Assembly: GCF_006337165.1 (NCBI RefSeq)
Contig: NZ_CP040896.1
Location: 4,774,001 to 4,838,000, forward strand
DNA from: Hymenobacter jejuensis
Lineage (GTDB): Bacteria; Bacteroidota; Bacteroidia; Cytophagales; Hymenobacteraceae
Reading direction: 5' to 3'
Length of the DNA: 64,000 nucleotides
A model generated the notes under the pieces. It searched no databases, was not told the DNA's origin, and saw only the letters and a program-made list of their open reading frames with translations. Position 1 is the first letter of the stretch. Each line of letters begins with the position of its first letter. Shown here piece by piece: positions 17,049-25,341 of this stretch. The translations under genes were made by a program, and so were the position numbers.

Positions 17049-18545
17049 TTACAGGAAGACCTGCGTTTGCAGCGAGATTTCGGGCCGGTAATTCACGCTG
17101 TTCACGTTGGTAAAGTCGGGCCGGGCGCGGTAGTTGAGGGTAACTTTGGCGTTGTGCCCGTCGAGCAGCAAATTGACGCCGGCATCGTAGATATTCACGC
17201 CTTTCCGCTCGCCACTGGCATCGCGCAGGCCTTCGTAGCTGCTGTGCAAATACGCCACATAAGGCTGCAAACGCGCTTTCGGGCCAAACGTCTGCTTCGG
17301 TAGCAGGAAGCCCAGCTGCAAGTACTCCGAGCTGCCCGTACCCGACTGCGGCACGGCATTGCCACGGGTCGCGACGGTACCAAACCCGGGATTTTCGGCC
17401 CCTACGAACCGCACGTAGTTTGGGCCCATGCTGTAGTTGTAATACACGCCATACACCGTCAGGGCCGTGCGCGAGGCCGTGTCAATCGGCGCGTCATAGA
17501 ACACATCCACGCCGTACATCTTCATATCGTGCTTGCGCGTCGGGACGGCAGCAAACAGGTCGGTAGCAGCCGGGAAAGTGCTAGGCACTACGCTCGTCGT
17601 GGACCGCGAATACATCGCGTCTTTGTTGTACAGGAAGCCCGCCCCAATGCTCAGTACGCGCTTGGTACCCAGGTACGTACCTTGGAAGTACGGCAGCACG
17701 CTGGCTTCGGGCTCCAGGAAATTGTAGTTGAAGTACCCCTGATATACATGCTTGGTATTCTGAGGGTTATACTGGGCAATGTTGGTTCCCGTGTTCACGC
17801 CTGCCGCGGTCGTGCCCAGGTTCAGCGGGGTGCTGGCCTGGTTGGTCAGAAACGGGTCGTCGATGGCCATGCGGTAATCAAACTTGCCGATGCGTCCCTT
17901 GGCATAAATGCCAAACCAGCGCGCAAACTGATCTGTCTGGTCGATGGTCGGGAAGTTGGTCAGCGGCAAATCCATGGTCAGGATGCTGGTCGTGCTGGCG
18001 CTGGTCAGCCGCGAAATGCCGTTGTAGTAGTGCAGGCCGGCACCCAGGTTGAGGTATTTGTTGACTTTGTATTCGGTAACCGCCTCATGGATAAAGAATT
18101 GCGGTTTTTTGCCGGGGCCGGTTGTTTCGCCCGGTGCGCCGCCACTCACGGCGTTTTGGTTGTTGATCCCGAAGTGAGTATAAATCAAGAACCGCGGGTT
18201 GAGTTGGGCCAGAATCACGAGGCGCGAGCGCCGCAGACCGAAATCGATCTGGCTGTGTTGGGGCTTGTTAGGTGCCCGTAACGTGTTGGTATTGTTCTCA
18301 TTATACCGCACGTATACTTGGTGCCAAGTCATGAAGCGCAGGTACTTCGAGCCATCGGGTGATAGATTCACCTTCATCCCAGCCCCGTAGGGCACTGGCG
18401 CGGCCGGTTTGGGAGCCGGTGGCGGAGGCGCCTGCTCGGCGGGCGGCGGATTCTGACCGGCGGGTGGCGGGGGCACCACTTGCGCCGACGCAGTGGCAGC
18501 GGCGAGCACTGCACTGAGCGTCAATGCATAACGGGGGGTTAGCAT
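17049..18545 (-). CDS. Outer-membrane porin with proline-rich N-terminal linker
   Basis: About 498 residues. A signal peptide ('YALTLSAVLAAATASAQ', cleavage after AQ-like site near residue 22) is followed by a Pro/Ala/Gln-rich stretch of about 30 residues, then a beta-rich domain with many alternating aromatic strands and a C-terminal aromatic strand end 'EISLQTQVFL'. This is a trimeric-porin-like outer-membrane channel. The ATG at 18545 gives a proper signal peptide, whereas the longer frame from 18620 does not. It lies 66 bases upstream of the MHS permease, so the pair could carry the same solute across both membranes. A possible operator at 18658-18682 lies upstream. Confidence 0.82.
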   Translation of the reverse strand: MLTPRYALTLSAVLAAATASAQVVPPPPAGQNPPPAEQAPPPPAPKPAAPVPYGAGMKVNLSPDGSKYLRFMTWHQVYVRYNENNTNTLRAPNKPQHSQIDFGLRRSRLVILAQLNPRFLIYTHFGINNQNAVSGGAPGETTGPGKKPQFFIHEAVTEYKVNKYLNLGAGLHYYNGISRLTSASTTSILTMDLPLTNFPTIDQTDQFARWFGIYAKGRIGKFDYRMAIDDPFLTNQASTPLNLGTTAAGVNTGTNIAQYNPQNTKHVYQGYFNYNFLEPEASVLPYFQGTYLGTKRVLSIGAGFLYNKDAMYSRSTTSVVPSTFPAATDLFAAVPTRKHDMKMYGVDVFYDAPIDTASRTALTVYGVYYNYSMGPNYVRFVGAENPGFGTVATRGNAVPQSGTGSSEYLQLGFLLPKQTFGPKARLQPYVAYLHSSYEGLRDASGERKGVNIYDAGVNLLLDGHNAKVTLNYRARPDFTNVNSVNYRPEISLQTQVFL

Positions 18546-18657
18546 ACAGGTAGGTCGGTTGGGTGAGGAGATGGAGGAGAACAGTCCCGAGGCCATAGCA
18601 GCAGCTGTGGCTCGGCCCAACCAAGTAGAGAAATCCTGAAGGCGAAATCACGCCCTT

Positions 18658-18682
18658 GCTATAGTTACGCTAAACGCTATAG
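18658..18682 (-). promoter_or_regulatory. Possible operator upstream of the porin gene
   Basis: Two copies of the self-complementary hexamer CTATAG, within GCTATAG at 18658-18664 and 18676-18682, are 18 bases apart with TTACGCTAAACG between them. A related arrangement (CTATA...TTTACTAAATACG.TATAG on the minus strand) lies upstream of the InsA-like gene at 19136-19163. Shared binding by that protein is a guess. Confidence 0.35.
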
Positions 18683-18684
18683 TT

Positions 18685-19107
18685 TCAGCTACCCTTGAAG
18701 CGCTCCCACCGGATCATCATGTACTTGTCGCCCAGCTCTGTTACGATCAGCCCGGCGCCTTTTAAATTCTGGGGTTGCTGAAAAAAATCGGCTAACTCCT
18801 TCTGGTTTACTATCTTATAGGTAGGATGATATTCGGTTTGGCGCGGGGCGTGCATACCGTATTTTTTCACCCAGTTCATCACGCTCACATGGCTCACACC
18901 TAGCAGCCGCTCTATTTCGCGGTAGCTGACGCCTTCCACGTAGAGTTGCAGGGCTTTGATCACGTAATAGGAGTTGATCTCTTTCCCGACCTTCGCCACC
19001 GAGAAATGATAGCCGCAGTTTTTGCACTTATACCGCTGCCTACCGCCCACCACGCCGCTTTTGGTGGCTTCCGTCGAATCGCACTTGGGGCAGGCAGGCT
19101 TAGACAT
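18685..19107 (-). CDS. Stand-alone zinc-ribbon/HTH protein resembling IS1 InsA
   Basis: A 140-residue protein. The N-terminus is a zinc ribbon with C6, C9, C28 and C31 ('CPKCDS...YKCKNCGYHF'). A helix-turn-helix follows at about 45-84 ('ALQLYVEGVSYREIERLLGVSHVSVMNWVKKYG'), the same order as InsA of IS1 and the N-terminus of IS1595-type transposases. The last 50 residues ('YHPTYKIVNQKELADFFQQPQ' onward) show no DDE catalytic signature. No InsB-like frame or clear terminal repeats surround it. It is intact, with codon use like its neighbours, and lies upstream of the porin on the same strand. A domesticated transcription factor for the carboxylate locus is the best reading. Confidence 0.8.
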   Translation of the reverse strand: MSKPACPKCDSTEATKSGVVGGRQRYKCKNCGYHFSVAKVGKEINSYYVIKALQLYVEGVSYREIERLLGVSHVSVMNWVKKYGMHAPRQTEYHPTYKIVNQKELADFFQQPQNLKGAGLIVTELGDKYMMIRWERFKGS

Positions 19108-19135
19108 TTCGAATCAATTGGAGAGTAATCGCTAA

Positions 19136-19163
19136 GCTATACGTATTTAGTAAAGATATAGCT
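19136..19163 (-). promoter_or_regulatory. Possible operator upstream of the InsA-like gene
   Basis: Plus strand GCTATAC (19136-19142) and TATAGC (19157-19162) form an inverted pair around GTATTTAGTAAAGA, 29 bases before the gene start. It resembles the box in front of the porin. It could mediate autoregulation. Confidence 0.35.
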
Positions 19164-19188
19164 ATTTAGCTAAGATCAACCTTTTCAA

Positions 19189-19244
19189 CTTCTGTACTCT
19201 GCTTTGCTATTAATCTGAAGATCAGCAGTAAGGAAGTACAGAAG
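19189..19244. promoter_or_regulatory. Inverted repeat in the divergent spacer before the flavin reductase gene
   Basis: CTTCTGTACT (19189-19198) is repeated inverted as AGTACAGAAG (19235-19244) with 36 bases between. It lies in the 231-base spacer between the InsA-like gene and the flavin reductase-like gene. It could be an operator or a hairpin; function unknown. Confidence 0.35.
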
Positions 19245-19338
19245 GAATGACAATTGTATAGTGATCGGACATGGCAGCAAACCATATTGAGCATAATATC
19301 AGAACTTCGCCGTCACTAATTCACGTCCAAACTTCCTT

Positions 19339-20265
19339 ATGCCCCACCCTGCTTTCCGCACCATTACGCCCGGTACGCTCAAAGGCGCCGAGTGGCACCA
19401 ACTGCTGCTGGGTGCCGTTGCGCCGCGGCCCATCGCGTTTGTCAGCACCATTTCGGCCGAGGGCGAAGTGAACCTGAGTCCGTTTAGCTTTTTTAACGTG
19501 TTCAGCTCCAACCCGCCCACCCTCATTTTCTCGCCCGCCAACCGCGTGCGCGACAACACCCAAAAGCACACGCTCTACAACGTGCGCGAGGTGGCCGAAT
19601 GCGTCATCAACATCTGTGATTACGCTTTGGTGGAGCAGATGTCGCTGGCCTCAACGGAGTATGAGCGCGGCGTAAATGAATTTGGAAAAGCGGGCCTCAC
19701 GGAATTAGCGTCCGAACTGATCCGGCCGCCGCGCGTAGCCGAGTGCCCGGTGTCGTTTGAGTGCGTGGTGGAGCAGATCATCGCCATTGGCGACAGCAAC
19801 GGCGGCGGCAACCTTGTGATCTGCCGCGTGGTACAGGCCCATTACCGCGAAGATATCCTCGCCCCCGACGGCCTGAGCGTCGATCCGCACAAGCTGGATG
19901 CCGTAGCGCGCCTCGCCGGCGACTGGTATTCGCGGGTGACACCCGAAAGCCTGTTCATCGTGCCCAAGCCCAACCGCAACAAAGGGATCGGTATCGATCA
20001 GCTGCCCGAATTCATCCGCCATAGCAACCTATTGACTGGCAACAACTTAGGACGGCTAGGCAACATTGAGCAGCAAGCCATTCCCTCAGCGGAAGCGGTA
20101 GAAGCGTTCCGGCAGGAACCACTGGTGGCATACACCTTAAATAAGTACCGGGACGATGCCGCGGAGCAACAAAAACAGCTGGTGCTGCTTGCCAAGCAGA
20201 TTCTGGAAGAAGGGCGACTGGAAGACGCCTGGAAAACGCTGCTGCTGGCGGCGCCCACAGCCTAG
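19339..20265 (+). CDS. Flavin reductase-like (DIM6/NTAB) FMN-binding protein
   Basis: A 308-residue protein whose first ~200 residues form a split-barrel flavin reductase-like domain. Evidence is 'LLLGAVAPRPIAFVSTISAEGEVNLSPFSFFNVFSSNPPTLIFSPA', the FMN-binding core of the group. The C-terminal ~100 residues are mainly helical ('AVEAFRQEPLVAYTLNKYRDDAAEQQKQLVLLAKQI') and not part of the usual domain. It may reduce or use FMN, but the substrate is unknown. It has no obvious operon partner. Its stop codon overlaps that of the convergent GNAT gene by 4 bases. Confidence 0.85.
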   Translation: MPHPAFRTITPGTLKGAEWHQLLLGAVAPRPIAFVSTISAEGEVNLSPFSFFNVFSSNPPTLIFSPANRVRDNTQKHTLYNVREVAECVINICDYALVEQMSLASTEYERGVNEFGKAGLTELASELIRPPRVAECPVSFECVVEQIIAIGDSNGGGNLVICRVVQAHYREDILAPDGLSVDPHKLDAVARLAGDWYSRVTPESLFIVPKPNRNKGIGIDQLPEFIRHSNLLTGNNLGRLGNIEQQAIPSAEAVEAFRQEPLVAYTLNKYRDDAAEQQKQLVLLAKQILEEGRLEDAWKTLLLAAPTA

Positions 20266-21143
20266 CCCAGAGCTACTTGATAGGGCAGCAGGCGATCCAT
20301 TTCGAAAAGCTGTAAGGAAGTAGCTTCCCAACCGCAGCCCTGGAGAAATGCCTGCCCAGTGCCCGGCGGTAACAACGGCGGCACTACCAGGGGCTGCTCG
20401 TCGTAGTGAATTTCCAAGGCCCGGAGTAAGCGCGTAGCCCAGCCTTGCCGGCGTACCGCTTTAGGTACCACTAGGCTCAGCAACAGCACGCGTGATGCTT
20501 CGGGCCGCACCAGGGCGTAGGCATTTTGCGCCAAGTGCCAAGCCGCAACCGGAGCCGTGGCAGCGGCCAGGGTTTCGCCGGTTATCATCCAGGGCAGGTC
20601 GGAGTCGCCCTCCTGCGTGACGAGGCGTGCCACAACGAGCGGGTCAATTTCGGTGAGCTGATCAACTGAATCAGCCGATGCTAGGGTCGTTTGTTTTCTT
20701 TGAAAACCGGTAAGGGTGCGCTGTTTTTGAAAGCCCAAGCGTTCGTAAAGTCGGATGGCGGGCTCGTTTACCGTGAATACTTCTAGCATCAGGCTGCGGT
20801 CGCTGCGCACAATGGCTTCATCTATAGCCGTTTGCAACATCACTTTGCCTAACCCCAAGCCGCGGGCTTCCAGGACCAAGCCCATTGCCGCTACCCGGCT
20901 CGTCCAGCCCCGCCGCGCGATATAAACCACCCCGACCAACGCCTCGCCGCAAAACCACAACCGGCTGGCGCTTGCGTCGAGGTTTTCGCCCCGAAACCGC
21001 CGCTCGAACGAAGCCGCATCGAAGTGCAGCGGCACAAAATAATTCTCAAACGAACGGTTCATGGCCTCGCTCAGCTCGGCCGATGTGCATTCCAGCACCG
21101 TTTTGGAAGTAAGCTGAGCAGCACTGAAAATGGGGTCGGACAT
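20262..21143 (-). CDS. GNAT-family N-acetyltransferase
   Basis: A 293-residue acetyltransferase. The acetyl-CoA binding region is 'VAAMGLVLEARGLGLGKVMLQTAIDEAI' near residues 84-111 (R/Q-x-x-G-x-G/A pattern), followed by 'RLYERLGFQKQRTLTGFQRK', typical of GNAT motif B. A second, weaker GNAT-like half may be present at the C-terminus ('LSLVVPKAVRRQGWATRLLRALEIHY'), so this may be a tandem two-domain enzyme. The substrate cannot be inferred. The ald terminator lies behind its start, so it is probably transcribed on its own. It overlaps the convergent flavin reductase gene by the four bases CTAG. Confidence 0.85.
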   Translation of the reverse strand: MSDPIFSAAQLTSKTVLECTSAELSEAMNRSFENYFVPLHFDAASFERRFRGENLDASASRLWFCGEALVGVVYIARRGWTSRVAAMGLVLEARGLGLGKVMLQTAIDEAIVRSDRSLMLEVFTVNEPAIRLYERLGFQKQRTLTGFQRKQTTLASADSVDQLTEIDPLVVARLVTQEGDSDLPWMITGETLAAATAPVAAWHLAQNAYALVRPEASRVLLLSLVVPKAVRRQGWATRLLRALEIHYDEQPLVVPPLLPPGTGQAFLQGCGWEATSLQLFEMDRLLPYQVALG

Positions 21144-21180
21144 AAACGAAATGGCTTAACCGGGTTTGGCGCTAAGAAAA

Positions 21181-21209
21181 ACGTCTGTCATGCTAAGCAT
21201 GACAGACGT
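21181..21209 (-). terminator. Terminator after alanine dehydrogenase
   Basis: ACGTCTGTCATGC pairs perfectly with GCATGACAGACGT around the 3-base loop TAA, flanked by A and T runs, 32 bases after the ald stop on the minus strand. Confidence 0.8.
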
Positions 21210-21241
21210 AAAATATTAAACGTTAACTACTTAACAATCAA

Positions 21242-22468
21242 TCAGTTGCGTACAGCGATCATCAGGCCCAGCTCCTTATAGCGCATGTTGAACTTCTTGG
21301 CTATCACAGAGTTGGTGAGCGAGCCTTTGTACACGTACACGCCCGAACGGAAATGCTCGTTGGTAAACAGCACCTCGTTGATGCCGCCGTGCTGGCTGAT
21401 TTCCTGCAGAATGGGCGTAAAAATGTTGCTCAGCGCATTGGTCGCGGTGCGGGGCACGCGCGAGGCGATGTTGGGCACGCAATAATGAATCACGTCGTAC
21501 TTGCGGTAGACGGGCTTGCTGTGGCTGGTCATTTCACTGGTTTCGAAGCAGCCACCCTGGTCGATGCTCACGTCGATAATGACCGAACCGGGCGTCATCT
21601 GCGCCACTACATTTTCGGGCACCATAAACGGGATGCGGCCTTCTTCGGCATTGAGCGCCCCAATGACCACGTCGGCCCGCCGAATCTGCTGGTTGAGGGC
21701 ATAAGTATCCAGCGTACTCGTATACAATTGAGTACCAAGGTTTTGCTTCAGACGACGCAGCTTGTACAAGTGGTTGTCAAAGACCTTCACTTCGGCCCCG
21801 AGGCCCGTAGCGGCGCGTGCGGCATACTCAGCCACTGTGCCCGCCCCCAAGATGACCACCTGCGACGGCGGCACGCCCGTAATTCCGCCCAAAATGACGC
21901 CTTTGCCTTCATTAGAACGCGCCAGGTATTCAGCCGCGATCAGCATCACCGTCGAGCCCGCGATTTCGCTCATGGCCCGCACTACCGGCCGCGCCCCGGA
22001 TGGGTCTTTGATCAGCTCAAATGAGATGGCATTGACCTTTTTGCGCAAAATGGCCGTGATGTAGTCCGACGTGAGCGAGCCGAATTGCAGGGCCGAAATC
22101 AGGGTTTGGCCGGCACGCAGGTGCTCAATTTCGTCGTGCGTGGGCGGGGCTACTTTCAGGATGAGATCGGCCTCGTATACCTCCTTTTGCGAGTAGGCGA
22201 TGTTGGCGCCGGCCTCGGAGTAGTCGTGGTCGGAATATTTGCTGGGCTCGCCGGCACCGCTTTCCATCACCACTTCGTGGCCTTCTTCCACGAGGTGCTT
22301 CACGGCTTCGGGGGTCAGGCACAGGCGGTTTTCCTGAAGCGAGGTCTCGCGCGGCAGCCCGATAAACAGCTTTCGCCGTCGCGTTTCCACGGCCAACATA
22401 GACTCTTGCGTGTAAAACGCGCGGCTCGTGGCCAGCGACTCAAATCCTGGGGGTACTGCTTCAGGCAT
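21242..22468 (-). CDS. ald: Alanine dehydrogenase
   Basis: A 408-residue NAD-dependent alanine dehydrogenase, converting L-alanine to pyruvate and ammonia. The N-terminal substrate domain has 'LFIGLPRETSLQENRLCLTPEAVKHLV' and 'GHEVVMESGAGEPSKYSD'. The Rossmann domain has 'QVVILGAGTVAEYAARAATGLGAEVKVFDN' (GxGxxx..D pattern). 'VIIDVSIDQGGCFETS' is the typical Ald signature. The N-terminal extension of about 30 residues before the first strand resembles that of other Bacteroidota Ald proteins, so the start at 22468 is kept. The next upstream gene is tsaE, 105 bases away on the same strand. Confidence 0.94.
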   Translation of the reverse strand: MPEAVPPGFESLATSRAFYTQESMLAVETRRRKLFIGLPRETSLQENRLCLTPEAVKHLVEEGHEVVMESGAGEPSKYSDHDYSEAGANIAYSQKEVYEADLILKVAPPTHDEIEHLRAGQTLISALQFGSLTSDYITAILRKKVNAISFELIKDPSGARPVVRAMSEIAGSTVMLIAAEYLARSNEGKGVILGGITGVPPSQVVILGAGTVAEYAARAATGLGAEVKVFDNHLYKLRRLKQNLGTQLYTSTLDTYALNQQIRRADVVIGALNAEEGRIPFMVPENVVAQMTPGSVIIDVSIDQGGCFETSEMTSHSKPVYRKYDVIHYCVPNIASRVPRTATNALSNIFTPILQEISQHGGINEVLFTNEHFRSGVYVYKGSLTNSVIAKKFNMRYKELGLMIAVRN

Positions 22469-22573
22469 TTCGGCGAGTAGAAATTATGAACTAAAACCTA
22501 TGAACAAGCTATGCACCAACTGTTTGACTACCAATCTCTTACAAGAAGGCATTTCAAAGCTGATTTCGCGCTT

Positions 22574-23005
22574 TCAATCCATAACTTTTAATTGAAGTAT
22601 CCGCGACTCTGGTCCAGTAACGGTCAGCGTGACAAGCAGTCGGGAAGGTGGCAAGAGTGCCTCAACCCGACTAGGCCATTCTATTAGGCAAAGATAGCCA
22701 GAATCGAAGTACTCTTGTGCGCCTATTCCTACGGCTTCTTCGACACGGTCGATGCGGTAGAAATCGAAGTGGTAAACGGGATGATCGCGGGCATCGCGGT
22801 ATTCGTTGACGAGCGAAAAAGTGGGGCTGCTCACGTCGTCCTTCACACCCAAACTGTGGCACAACGCCTTGATGAAGGTGGTTTTGCCGGCCCCCATTTC
22901 GCCTTCAAACAGCACCACGGTGTGGCCGGCTAAAGCCGTTTTGAGTTGATCGGCTGCCGCGGGCACGTCGGCAAGCGCGGGAATCTTAATTTCGGTAACT
23001 GGCAT
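22574..23005 (-). CDS. tsaE: tRNA threonylcarbamoyladenosine biosynthesis ATPase TsaE
   Basis: A 143-residue P-loop ATPase of the t6A37 tRNA modification complex. The Walker A is 'GEMGAGKTTFIKALCHSLG', followed by 'VSSPTFSLVNEYRDARDHPVYHFDFYRI' and 'YFDSGYLCLIEWPSRVEALLP', which carry the Walker B-like Asp and the conserved E-W. The ATG at 23005 gives the normal length; the longer frame from 23050 adds a Lys/Arg-rich tail with no family match. In other Bacteroidota tsaE often sits with ald and a PorX-type gene. Here ald is adjacent, but porX is about 12 kb away. Confidence 0.94.
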   Translation of the reverse strand: MPVTEIKIPALADVPAAADQLKTALAGHTVVLFEGEMGAGKTTFIKALCHSLGVKDDVSSPTFSLVNEYRDARDHPVYHFDFYRIDRVEEAVGIGAQEYFDSGYLCLIEWPSRVEALLPPSRLLVTLTVTGPESRILQLKVMD

Positions 23006-23116
23006 TTGAATGTCGTTTCTCCGATGCAAGTTTACTATTCTGCGCCGCAAGCCGCGCCATTTTCGGTGGTGGGTGGTTTTGTCGCCGCATCTCGTTTTCC
23101 CTCATAGCCTCGCCCC

Positions 23117-24292
23117 ATGACCCCAAAGCACCTCTGCTTTCTGCTGCTTTTTCCTTTTCTGGCGTGCTCCAAACTACCTTCGGCCAGCCGCGAGGCCAGC
23201 ACGAAAGCGGCCGCCTCCGTCTATTACCCGCCGAAGGGCGACGCCTGGCAACACAAAAAGCCCGAGCAAGCAGGCCTCGACCCCGCCGTGCTGCAACAAG
23301 CCGTGGAGTGGGCTAAAACGCAGGAAACCAGCCAAATGACTCCGAATTTCTCGACCCAGGAAGAGATCTTCGGCACGCTGCTTGGGCCCATGCCCGCCAG
23401 CCACGCCCCGACCAACGGCTTGGTGCTGCGCCACGGCTACATCGTGGCCGAATGGGGCGATACGAAAGCCGTCGACCCCACGTATAGCGTGGCCAAAAGC
23501 GTGCTTTCAACGATTTTGGGGATCACCATTGAGCGCGGCACAATCAAAGACATTCACGATCCCGTGGCCCAGTACATCCACGACGGCGGCTACGATTCGG
23601 AGCGCAACCGCAAGGTGACGTGGGAATACCACGCCCGCCAAACCAGCGAGTGGGAAGGCGAAATGTGGGGCAAAAAGTCTGATTTTATCGGGCACGAAGC
23701 TTTTGGCAAGGGCGAACGCAAGCCCCGCGAGCTTCAGGAGCCCGGCACGTATTTCGAGTACAACGACGTGCGTATCAACCGCTTATCGCTTTCACTCCTG
23801 GAGCTTTGGAAAAAGCCGCTGCCGCAGGTATTCAAGCAGGAGATCATGGACCCCATTGGCGCTTCCGACACGTGGCAGTACCTGCCCTACCGCAACTCTA
23901 CCGTTATGATCGACGGCAAGCCCATGCCTTCGGTGAGCGGCGGCACGCGCTGGGGCGGCGGCCTCTGGATCAGCGCCCAGGACGAGGCCCGCTTTGGCTA
24001 CCTGTTTCTGCGCCAGGGCCAGTGGAAAGGCAAACAAATCGTTTCTGCCAATTGGGTAAAGCAAGCCACCACGCCCGGCCCGGTCGGCCCGGACTATGGC
24101 TATCTGTGGTGGCTCAATACCACCCAAAAAGCTTGGCCCGACGCTCCGGCCACCAGTTTTGCCGCGTTAGGCGCTGGTTCCAACACCATCTGGGTCGACC
24201 CCGATCACGACATCGTCATTGTGTGGCGCTGGCACAACGGCAGCCCCAACGAGCTAATTAAGCGCGTGTTAGCAGCCGTAAAACCGGAATAA
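23117..24292 (+). CDS. Serine hydrolase lipoprotein (class C beta-lactamase fold)
   Basis: A 391-residue protein with a lipoprotein signal ('FLLLFPFLACS', Cys17), so it is likely anchored in an outer or inner membrane facing the periplasm. The catalytic SxxK is S124-V-A-K127 in 'DPTYSVAKSVLSTILG', and the YxN motif is in 'YFEYNDVRINRLSLSLLE'. The third motif is probably in the C-terminal 'GAGSNTIWVDPDHDIVIVWRWHN'. This is the beta-lactamase/D-Ala-D-Ala peptidase/esterase family. The true substrate (peptidoglycan peptide, ester or amide) cannot be told. It is transcribed divergently from tsaE. Confidence 0.88.
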   Translation: MTPKHLCFLLLFPFLACSKLPSASREASTKAAASVYYPPKGDAWQHKKPEQAGLDPAVLQQAVEWAKTQETSQMTPNFSTQEEIFGTLLGPMPASHAPTNGLVLRHGYIVAEWGDTKAVDPTYSVAKSVLSTILGITIERGTIKDIHDPVAQYIHDGGYDSERNRKVTWEYHARQTSEWEGEMWGKKSDFIGHEAFGKGERKPRELQEPGTYFEYNDVRINRLSLSLLELWKKPLPQVFKQEIMDPIGASDTWQYLPYRNSTVMIDGKPMPSVSGGTRWGGGLWISAQDEARFGYLFLRQGQWKGKQIVSANWVKQATTPGPVGPDYGYLWWLNTTQKAWPDAPATSFAALGAGSNTIWVDPDHDIVIVWRWHNGSPNELIKRVLAAVKPE

Positions 24293-24417
24293 CGTACTGC
24301 CTTATAACACTCTCTCTACCTGATAGTTACACAACAACAAATGCAGCGATCACGCACTGCGGTCGTGGCAAGTGAAGGCAAGACTGCGACCCAGCTAACC
24401 TCTTAGCACTGAATCAC

Positions 24418-25341
24418 TTATCTTTTTCGAGATGCCAGCAGCCAGCTACCGCCTATTAGCAAAGCCAGAGCCGCACCGATTACCGCTGCTTTGGGGAAAG
24501 CCGCTGTATCGGTACTTGCTGCTTTCTGGGCAATGGATGCGTCGCTAAATTCTTGCTTTCCGGTGACGGCCAGAATCAGGCGGGCGGCTTCCGCGGGCTG
24601 ATCCCATTGTGGGAAATGGCCGCAGTTATCGAACCAATAGAGGCGCGCATCGGGAAATTTCGCCAGCGCTAACTCCGCTTGACGGGGCAGGCACACCCGA
24701 TCCTGACGGCCCCAACCGATCACCAACGGCTCGGAAATACTGCCTTTGGGAGCCGGCTTTTGCACTTCGCCGTGCGCCAGCTGATCGAGTAGTTCGTCGA
24801 AAACAGGTGTATGAGCGAAGGTATGCATCTCGTCGATGGCCTGCTTCGAATCAACAGCCCAGGGCTTCGCCGAAAATTGCGGCAATAATATCGTCCGCCC
24901 CATTGCCGAGCCTGCCAACGCGGGCATAACGGGTTGTAAGGTCCGCACCAACTTCACCGAAACCGCTACCGAGTGGTAGAAGAACGGGACTTCCCAACCC
25001 TGCCAAAATCCCCCCGGGTCCAGCGACACGACGGCGCCCAGCACGCCGCCCCGGCGGGCCAGTTCCAGCACCAGCCGCGCGCCCATCGAGCTGCCCACGG
25101 CATCAATTCCCAGCAGATTGTGCTGACCGAGAAAGCTTGTGAGGGCATCGGCGAAGGTGCCAATGGAGTTTTCACCTACTAGTTTGGGAGTCTTCCCATG
25201 ACCTGGCAAATCGACAACAACGACCTCGCGCTCAGCTGCTAAGGCATCGATAAGAGTGTTCCAAGAACGCCAGCTGCCCCCAATGCCGTGTACCAACAAC
25301 AGGGGTTTGCCGGTGCCGCGCCGGATGAAATGCATGTCCAT
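24418..25341 (-). CDS. Alpha/beta hydrolase with C-terminal membrane anchor
   Basis: About 307 residues. The hydrolase fold is seen in 'LLLVHGIGGSWRSW' (oxyanion HG), 'VVVDLPGHGKTPK', the nucleophile elbow 'AVGSSMGARLVLELA' (GxSxG with Ser), an acid after 'PLVIGWGRQDRVC', and the catalytic His in 'WFDNCGHFPQWDQP'. After the fold, a linker leads to one membrane helix, 'AAVIGAALALLIGGSWLLA', ending in SRKR. This tail-anchor layout is unusual for the family and places the enzyme on the cytoplasmic face of the inner membrane. The ATG at 25341 starts just before the first strand; 25398 is an alternative. The substrate is unknown. Confidence 0.85.
   Translation of the reverse strand: MDMHFIRRGTGKPLLLVHGIGGSWRSWNTLIDALAAEREVVVVDLPGHGKTPKLVGENSIGTFADALTSFLGQHNLLGIDAVGSSMGARLVLELARRGGVLGAVVSLDPGGFWQGWEVPFFYHSVAVSVKLVRTLQPVMPALAGSAMGRTILLPQFSAKPWAVDSKQAIDEMHTFAHTPVFDELLDQLAHGEVQKPAPKGSISEPLVIGWGRQDRVCLPRQAELALAKFPDARLYWFDNCGHFPQWDQPAEAARLILAVTGKQEFSDASIAQKAASTDTAAFPKAAVIGAALALLIGGSWLLASRKR

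Noticed and set aside
18685..19107. Complete IS1-like insertion sequence
   Set aside because: Only the InsA-like DNA-binding part is present; there is no catalytic InsB frame, no target duplication and no convincing terminal inverted repeats.
24293..24417. Possible tRNA or small RNA between the serine hydrolase and alpha/beta hydrolase genes
   Set aside because: Short inverted stretches exist (GCAG...CTGC), but there is no cloverleaf or T-loop sequence.
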